DNA of 11,731 bases. Origin: Bacteroidales bacterium Bact_07. GTDB lineage: Bacteria > Bacteroidota > Bacteroidia > Bacteroidales > Tenuifilaceae. The stretch covers positions 1 through 11,731 of the forward strand of contig LUYY01000038.1 in NCBI GenBank assembly GCA_001603415.1. Reading direction: 5' to 3'. A model generated the notes under the pieces. It worked only from the letters and a program-made list of their open reading frames with translations. It searched no databases and was not told where the DNA came from. A program made the position numbers and the translations under genes. Below are positions 6,926 to 11,731 of this stretch, in pieces (the stretch's first letter is position 1; each line of letters begins with the position of its first letter).

Positions 6926-8137
6926 TCAGCGTTTTTGGGGGTTAACCCAAAAAATAATGTTTTGCCCAACGGCAATGGTGCTATCCAATCCCGGATTCCA
7001 CTTGTAAATATCGTTGAGCGTACAACCAAATTGTAGAGCAAGTTTGTGCAGGCTATCGCCATTCTTAACCGTATAAATGGTTCGGGTTAATGAACTATCA
7101 GTTGAAAAAACAGGTAATGCCTTGGGTTTAGTAGTGTTCAGGTAAAGTTCCTTCGATTTTCGGATAAACAGGCCTGTTTTATCGGTGGGTAAACGTAGTA
7201 CCTGAGGAGTTGGACTCTCGGGAATGTAGTCGTAGCGATAGGTTGGGTTAAGGATACGTATAACGCTAATATCCACATCAATGGCTTTAGCCGTAAGATT
7301 GAGATCGAGCGGTTTATTTACCCATACCGTATCGGTTTTACTTAAAGGTATGGAAACAGGAGTGGGCGAAATGCCATGCTCGCGGTAATTCCGCATTACG
7401 TAAGCAGCTGCTATAAAAGCAGGCAGATAGTTTTGGGCCGACTCGGGGAGTAATGGGTAAAGCTTCCAAAAATTTTTTTCACCGTTGGCTCGTTCAATGG
7501 CATTCCTAACCGGACCTGGGCCAACGTTATAGGCCGCCAATGCTAAATTCCAATCGTTAAAGGTTTGAAAAAGGTATTGTAGATATTGAGCGGCTGCCTC
7601 GGTCGATTTTAAGGGATCCATGCGCTCGTCAACAAAGTTATTGACCTGAAGATCGAACATTTTTGAAGTATTAATCTTAAACTGCCAAAGCCCTACCGCT
7701 CCCGTTGGCGATACCGCCAAGGGATTCAAAGCCGATTCTACCACGGCAAGGTACTTTAACTCCATGGGTAAACGGTACTTGCTGAACACTTCATCGAAAA
7801 GGGGAAAGTAATAATCGGCTAAACCAATCATTTTAGAAACCTGATCGCGACGCTCTATGGTAAATATATCGATATATCGCTTTACGTAGGGATTGTAATC
7901 GAAATCGATGGGTGAATTTCGACCAATTTCGGCCAGCTGGCACTCGTAGTAAAGGTCAGGCTTTTGCTTAACCGTATCGGATTGAACTGATGGGGCGAAT
8001 ACCGGGAGGTTGTCAATGGCATCAAAAGTAAAGAGAATATAATCTCGAGACCCTTTAACCTTTAATGGGTTTGAAAAGCCGTTAACGATGAGTAAAGAAA
8101 AAAGTGATAAAAGAAACCCTCTTAACCCACAAAGCAT
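6926..8137 (-). CDS. mltD: MltD-like membrane-associated lytic murein transglycosylase with LysM
   Basis: Periplasmic enzyme expected to cleave the MurNAc-GlcNAc bond of peptidoglycan with formation of 1,6-anhydro-MurNAc. The 403-residue protein has an N-terminal signal segment (MLCGLRGFLLSLFSLLIV) with no convincing lipobox. The GH23/SLT domain spans about 105-250, with the catalytic Glu134 in VVESALNPLAVSPTGAVGLWQF and the AAYNVGPGPV motif at 201-210. One clear LysM lies at 354-398 (YTVKNGDSLHKLALQFGCTL...NPGL...VGQNI). The segment at about 276-316 (DLNLTAKAIDVDISVIRILNPTY) looks like a degenerate second LysM. The ATG lies 3 bases after the tatA stop, and its Shine-Dalgarno-like AAGGAG overlaps the tatA end, so translation is probably coupled. 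The mltD name is by similarity of architecture; other GH23-LysM proteins are possible. Confidence 0.9.
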   Translation of the reverse strand: MLCGLRGFLLSLFSLLIVNGFSNPLKVKGSRDYILFTFDAIDNLPVFAPSVQSDTVKQKPDLYYECQLAEIGRNSPIDFDYNPYVKRYIDIFTIERRDQVSKMIGLADYYFPLFDEVFSKYRLPMELKYLAVVESALNPLAVSPTGAVGLWQFKINTSKMFDLQVNNFVDERMDPLKSTEAAAQYLQYLFQTFNDWNLALAAYNVGPGPVRNAIERANGEKNFWKLYPLLPESAQNYLPAFIAAAYVMRNYREHGISPTPVSIPLSKTDTVWVNKPLDLNLTAKAIDVDISVIRILNPTYRYDYIPESPTPQVLRLPTDKTGLFIRKSKELYLNTTKPKALPVFSTDSSLTRTIYTVKNGDSLHKLALQFGCTLNDIYKWNPGLDSTIAVGQNIIFWVNPQKR

Positions 8138-8140
8138 AAA

Positions 8141-8311
8141 CTACTCCTTTTTTTCCTCTTCGGTTTCGGCCTCTTTTAATCCTTTTTTGAACTCACCCAC
8201 ACCTCTTCCAAGGTTACGCATGAAAAGGGGTATTTTGCTTGCACCAAAAATTACAAGGATTACGATGGCAATTACAAGCAACTCCCCACCACCAATGAAT
8301 AGTGTTAGCAT
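8141..8311 (-). CDS. tatA: Twin-arginine translocase TatA/TatE family subunit
   Basis: A 56-residue membrane protein, the pore-forming subunit type of the Tat pathway that exports folded proteins. It begins MLTLFIGGGELLVIAIVILV: a short N-terminus followed by one membrane helix (about residues 9-22). The conserved FG hinge follows at 22-23, then an amphipathic helix SKIPLFMRNLGRGVGEFKKG (25-44) and an acidic-basic tail (EAETEEEKKE). That is the complete TatA layout at the short end of the family. The ATG at 8311 lies 11 bases after the rseP stop, with a weak AAGG upstream. The stop is 3 bases before the transglycosylase start. No tatC and no protein with an RR signal motif is visible in the window. 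TatA and TatB are hard to separate by sequence; the short length favours TatA/E. Confidence 0.9.
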   Translation of the reverse strand: MLTLFIGGGELLVIAIVILVIFGASKIPLFMRNLGRGVGEFKKGLKEAETEEEKKE

Positions 8312-8322
8312 ACTGAGCCTTT

Positions 8323-9642
8323 TTACCTAAAAAGTTTAACAATATCGTTAATGTTGGCATACAAAAGCAATGCTAAAAGAATAGCCATACCAACCAGCTG
8401 TGCATATTCAAGGAACTTGTCGCCGGGCTTTCGGCCAGTAATAATCTCGTAAAGCAAAAACATTACGTGCCCACCGTCGAGTGCGGGGATTGGGAGAATA
8501 TTCATAATGGCAAGGATAATGGACAGGAAGGCTGTTAAACTCCAGAATGCCTGCCAATCCCAGGTTGAAGGGAAAATTTTTCCAATTGTTATAAAACCAC
8601 CCACCGACTCGTAAGCCTTTGTTTTAGGTGAAAAAATCAGCTTAAGCTGTTTTAAGTAGCTCGATATAGTTGCAACCCCCTTTTTAACGCCAGCAGGAAT
8701 GGACCTTAGCAAGGAGTACTCCTTATGGCGAAGTTCAAAGAACCGAGCTAAATCGGCAACAGGATAAACTCCTATTATTCCAGTTTCGGGGACATCAACA
8801 TTCAGATCAACTGGATTGCCATTGCGTTCAACCGTAACTTTTACCGTTTTCCCTTTACTTTTCTGCATTTCCGATTTAAACTCATCGAAAAACTGGGCTG
8901 ATTGGCCGTTTAATGCGATTAACCTATCGCCTTTGGCAAACCCTGCTTTTTCGGCTGGTTCACCTGCTTTAATATCGTCAATTATAAATGGGATTCGGGG
9001 GAAAAAGATGATCGGATTTTTTACAAGTTTAGGCAGATAGTCCTCGGAAATATTGATTTTTAGTGTATCGGAATCGCGCAGGATTGTAACTTCACGATTT
9101 GCGTTAAGCAGTACATCGTGGGCAATCTGTTGAAAGTTTTCAATCTCCTTTCCGCCCACATAAAGGATTTTGTCGCCATTCCTGAAACCTAACTCCAAGG
9201 CTAAGGAATCGCAAGTAACTCCGTATTTAAGATTTTTAGTGGGAAGGTAATCCTCGCCCCAGGTATAAAGCACTGCGCTATAGATAAACAATGCCAGAAC
9301 AACATTCACAAGCACTCCCCCAATCATGATAAATAAGCGCTGCCAAGCCGGTTTTGAACGGAACTCATAGGGCTGCGGGGGTTGTTTAAGTTGCTCCTTA
9401 TCCATGGACTCATCAATCATTCCCGATATCTTGACATAGCCGCCAAGGGGTAACCACCCTATGCCGTATTCGGTTTCGCCACGCTTGAATTTAAAAAGTG
9501 AGAACCATGGGTTGAAGAAAAGGTAAAACTTTTCGACTCTGGTTTTAAAAAGCTTGGCAAAAAAGAAATGACCCAGTTCATGAAGAATGACCAGGATTGA
9601 AAGGCTTAAAAAGAATTGGCCGGCTTTTATGAGTATCTCCAT
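8323..9642 (-). CDS. rseP: RIP metalloprotease RseP (site-2 protease family)
   Basis: Inner-membrane zinc protease that cleaves substrates inside the membrane. In E. coli it releases sigma-E by cutting RseA and also clears signal peptides; the substrate here is unknown. The 439-residue protein has the HELGH zinc motif at 21-25 in the first membrane helix, and the third zinc ligand in ALDGG (Asp389) in a C-terminal helix. Membrane segments lie at about 8-28, 102-126, 366-386 and 412-430. Two PDZ-like domains lie between them (about 138-200 and 219-285, the latter with AGEPAEKAGFAKGDRLIALNG). Length is normal. Its start overlaps the end of dxr by 16 bases, and tatA follows after 11 bases. No anti-sigma/sigma pair is seen nearby. 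The motifs look intact, so an active protease is expected. Confidence 0.95.
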   Translation of the reverse strand: MEILIKAGQFFLSLSILVILHELGHFFFAKLFKTRVEKFYLFFNPWFSLFKFKRGETEYGIGWLPLGGYVKISGMIDESMDKEQLKQPPQPYEFRSKPAWQRLFIMIGGVLVNVVLALFIYSAVLYTWGEDYLPTKNLKYGVTCDSLALELGFRNGDKILYVGGKEIENFQQIAHDVLLNANREVTILRDSDTLKINISEDYLPKLVKNPIIFFPRIPFIIDDIKAGEPAEKAGFAKGDRLIALNGQSAQFFDEFKSEMQKSKGKTVKVTVERNGNPVDLNVDVPETGIIGVYPVADLARFFELRHKEYSLLRSIPAGVKKGVATISSYLKQLKLIFSPKTKAYESVGGFITIGKIFPSTWDWQAFWSLTAFLSIILAIMNILPIPALDGGHVMFLLYEIITGRKPGDKFLEYAQLVGMAILLALLLYANINDIVKLFR

Positions 9643-10799
9643 TTTATGCTATTTTGATTTATGAGCTCTACTGATTTTACTCGCGTTTCGGAATCGGTTT
9701 GAATGTAATCGGCCAAGGTTGGGTTTCCAATAAAGGGCATGGAACGCATGGCACCTTCAACTACTTTTGGGATTGCCATAAAGGTAATCTGCTCCCTAAG
9801 GAATGCATCAACAGCCACCTCGTTGGCTGCGTTTAGCACGCATGGCATGTTTCCTCCGGCTTTTAACGACTCAAGGGCTAAAGCCAGACTTGGGAATCGT
9901 GTGGTATCGGGCTTTTCAAAGGTTAATGTGTGGTTTTTACTAAAATCCAAACGAGGAAAATTCGAAGTAACCCTCTCGGGGAATGTAAAGGCGAATTGAA
10001 TGGGCAATTTCATGTCGGGCAATCCCATTTGGGCTTTTATGGAACCATCGATAAACTGAACCATTGAGTGAACAATGGATTGGGGATGAATAACCACTTC
10101 AATTTGCTCCGGATTAAGGCCAAAAAGCCACTTGGCTTCAATAACCTCCAGTCCCTTGTTCATTAGGCTGGCTGAGTCGATTGTGATTTTTTGCCCCATG
10201 CACCAGTTAGGGTGATTAAGCGCATCGGCTTTGGTAACATGCATGAGCTGTTCCAAGGAATGGTTTCTAAATGGCCCACCCGATGCGGTAAGTATAATTT
10301 TTTCCACAGGGCTGCGCTCACCCACCAAGCATTGAAATATGGCAGAGTGCTCGGAATCGACAGGAAGTATGGGCACCCTGTTTTCTATTGCAATTTTTGT
10401 TACTAACTCTCCGGCAACAACAAGGGTTTCCTTATTTGCCAAAGCAATAGCTTTACCTGCTTCAATTGCACGAAGTGTGGGCTCAAGTCCAGCAAAGCCG
10501 ACCATTGCTGCAAGCACCATATCGATTTCAGACGAAACAACCGACTCGGAAATGGACTGTTTGCCAGTAAAAACCTTGATTGGGTAATCCGATAGCGCCT
10601 CCTTTACTTTGGCATAATGGTTCTGATTAGCAATTATTACAGTATTAGGCTGAAATTCAATTGCTTGCCGCACTAAAAGTTCCCAGCTATTTTGAGCTAC
10701 CAGCAGTTCAACACTAAAAATATCAGAATGCTCCCTGATAACATCAAGGGCTTGTGTGCCAATGGAACCGGTAGAACCCAGTATAGCTATCCTTTTCAT
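9627..10799 (-). CDS. dxr: 1-deoxy-D-xylulose 5-phosphate reductoisomerase
   Basis: Cytosolic enzyme that converts 1-deoxy-D-xylulose 5-phosphate to 2-C-methyl-D-erythritol 4-phosphate with NADPH, the second step of the MEP isoprenoid pathway. This pathway supplies undecaprenyl phosphate for cell-wall synthesis and also quinones. The 390-residue protein has the NADPH-binding ILGSTGSIG (6-14) and ALANKETLVVAG (119-130). The metal and substrate site is PVDSEHSAIFQ (Asp148, Glu150) with ITIDSASLMNKGLEVIEA (205-222, Glu218 the expected third metal ligand). The flexible loop lies near HPNWCMG (196-202). A C-terminal helical domain contains NAANEVAV (323-330). Length is typical. The ATG at 10799 lies 9 bases after the M23 stop, and the end overlaps rseP by 16 bases. 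The dxr-rseP adjacency is also known from proteobacteria, where the two genes lie close together. Confidence 0.97.
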   Translation of the reverse strand: MKRIAILGSTGSIGTQALDVIREHSDIFSVELLVAQNSWELLVRQAIEFQPNTVIIANQNHYAKVKEALSDYPIKVFTGKQSISESVVSSEIDMVLAAMVGFAGLEPTLRAIEAGKAIALANKETLVVAGELVTKIAIENRVPILPVDSEHSAIFQCLVGERSPVEKIILTASGGPFRNHSLEQLMHVTKADALNHPNWCMGQKITIDSASLMNKGLEVIEAKWLFGLNPEQIEVVIHPQSIVHSMVQFIDGSIKAQMGLPDMKLPIQFAFTFPERVTSNFPRLDFSKNHTLTFEKPDTTRFPSLALALESLKAGGNMPCVLNAANEVAVDAFLREQITFMAIPKVVEGAMRSMPFIGNPTLADYIQTDSETRVKSVELINQNSIKWRYS

Positions 10800-10808
10800 A
10801 CCGGTATA

Positions 10809-11669
10809 CTAAAATTTGATATACTTTGTAGGGTCAACGCTGGCCCCGTGATGCCAAAGTTCAAAATGGAGGTGTGGCCCGGTAGTGAGTTCACCCGAAT
10901 TGCCAATGATTGCTATAACATCGCCTGTATTTACAAATTCACCCTGCCCTTTCAAGAGTTTACTATTATGCTTGTAAACCGAAAGAAACCCATCCTCGTG
11001 TTGAATGGCAATGGTGTAGCCGGTTTCCATGGACCAAGTTGATAGAATCACCGTTCCTTTTGCAATGGCAAGAACGCCTTCGTTTGGTCCAGCTACCAGA
11101 TCAACACCGTAGTGATTCTTAGATGGGTTATACTTGTTAGTAACTATACCCTTAACAGGCGGTATGAAAAATGGGATATTGCTCTTGCTGGAGGTATTTG
11201 TTCCCACGGAAAGGTTGAACATCTCGTCCGATTCAATTTGTAATCGAAGTAAAGAATCCTCATCGGAAGGTGAGAGTTCAACCCTTGATGTTCGTTTAAC
11301 TGTATCGGTGGTGGTTTCACGACCAGTTAGCGGCTCGCCGCCATTTAAAAGAATATTTATATCCTCGTAATACCGCTGCCATTGGGCAACAACCCTTTCG
11401 AGTGAATCGACTTTTAGGGCATTTTTTACGTATCCCTTGCGGGTTTGGCTATCGGGATACCCCGGAATGAACTCCCTGAGTGGGGTAAAAGCAATAAGAA
11501 CGCTCACTAACGCTACAAGCAGTATGGAAAAACCACCGAAAAATACTATCACATTCATTCGTGAAAGACGAAGTTGCCAAACCTCTTCGTAGGTTTCCTC
11601 ATTAAAGATACTCAACCTGTACTTATTCCAGAGGTTCTTAAATATTTTAATCTTTTTCTTTGTTGCCAC
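10809..11669 (-). CDS. Membrane-anchored M23 family metallopeptidase
   Basis: A 286-residue predicted peptidoglycan endopeptidase of the lysostaphin/LytM type. The basic cytosolic N-terminus is followed by one membrane helix (about 38-62, NVIVFFGGFSILLVALVSVL), then a linker region with a possible short coiled coil (about 85-105). The M23 domain covers about 167-286. All zinc and catalytic positions are present: H186 and D190 in NHYGVDLVAG, H234 in VYKHNSKL, and H266/H268 in GPHLHFELW, so it is probably active rather than an EnvC/NlpD-like degenerate activator. The start is GTG at 11669; no in-frame ATG lies upstream before a stop at 11690-11688, and the next internal Met (38) would delete the cytosolic part. 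It is the first gene of the cluster and lies 9 bases before dxr. It may cut cross-links during growth; the substrate bond cannot be read from sequence. Confidence 0.93.
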   Translation of the reverse strand: MATKKKIKIFKNLWNKYRLSIFNEETYEEVWQLRLSRMNVIVFFGGFSILLVALVSVLIAFTPLREFIPGYPDSQTRKGYVKNALKVDSLERVVAQWQRYYEDINILLNGGEPLTGRETTTDTVKRTSRVELSPSDEDSLLRLQIESDEMFNLSVGTNTSSKSNIPFFIPPVKGIVTNKYNPSKNHYGVDLVAGPNEGVLAIAKGTVILSTWSMETGYTIAIQHEDGFLSVYKHNSKLLKGQGEFVNTGDVIAIIGNSGELTTGPHLHFELWHHGASVDPTKYIKF

Positions 11670-11696
11670 GGGCTTTATGATTATATTCTAAAATCA

Positions 11697-11704
11697 CAAA
11701 GATA
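11697..11704 (-). promoter_or_regulatory. Probable -7 promoter element for the envelope cluster
   Basis: On the minus strand TATCTTTG (11704-11697) matches TAnnTTTG exactly. Transcription would start near 11690, giving a leader of about 20 bases before the GTG of the M23 gene. A -33 element is not clear within the 27 bases that remain before the window edge. No Shine-Dalgarno sequence precedes the GTG. This would drive M23, dxr, rseP, tatA and the transglycosylase gene. Confidence 0.45.
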
Positions 11705-11731
11705 ACAAAATGAGCGATTAGTTGTTTGGAT

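Noticed and set aside
8141..9642. A sigma-E type stress module around rseP
   Set aside because: No sigma factor, anti-sigma factor or DegS-like protease is encoded in the window, so only the protease itself can be supported.
10692..11042. A 116-codon plus-strand open frame across the dxr/M23 junction
   Set aside because: It is antisense to two well-supported genes, with no promoter, start context or recognisable protein pattern.

Overview
The window looks like ordinary chromosomal sequence from a member of the Bacteroidota, most likely Bacteroidales or a close relative. The evidence is a DUF4837 lipoprotein gene, a membrane-anchored M23 peptidase directly upstream of dxr and rseP, a MetG with a C-terminal tRNA-binding domain, -7 promoter elements of the Bacteroidetes type (TAnnTTTG), weak or absent Shine-Dalgarno sequences at most starts, and moderate-to-low GC. 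No IS element, integrase, phage gene, CRISPR array, tRNA or rRNA is visible. Gene density is high and the longest gene-free stretch is about 180 bases.

Left part (1-5820). metG (methionyl-tRNA synthetase) runs leftward and ends 19 bases before a perfectly palindromic terminator. A 183-base divergent spacer separates it from ldcA (cytosolic LD-carboxypeptidase, murein recycling), which runs rightward. The end of ldcA overlaps by 9 bases the end of a leftward gene for a small exported DUF4412/LolA-like protein. That gene is divergent from yraN (PD-(D/E)XK nuclease-like), and an imperfect inverted repeat fills their short spacer. yraN is followed by a yjbR/MmcQ-family gene and by a secreted 280-residue protein of unknown function with a FecR-like N-terminus. 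A strong hairpin terminator closes this block.

Right part (5863-11669). Six genes on the minus strand form a tight cluster read as M23 peptidase - dxr - rseP - tatA - mltD-like transglycosylase - DUF4837 lipoprotein. The first five are separated by 3-11 bases or overlap by 16, so they are probably one transcript, with a -7 element just upstream of the M23 gene. The 56-codon tatA gene sits in a 185-base gap between rseP and the transglycosylase gene. The cluster joins isoprenoid precursor synthesis (dxr, which feeds undecaprenyl phosphate), intramembrane proteolysis (rseP), Tat export, and two peptidoglycan-acting enzymes. With ldcA, the window carries three murein-acting enzymes, so the general theme is envelope synthesis, turnover and surveillance.

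I found no clear sign of a new biological system. The least explained items are the 280-residue FecR-like secreted protein, the DUF4837 lipoprotein at the end of the envelope cluster, a tatA gene with no tatC beside it, and the inverted repeat between yraN and its divergent neighbour.
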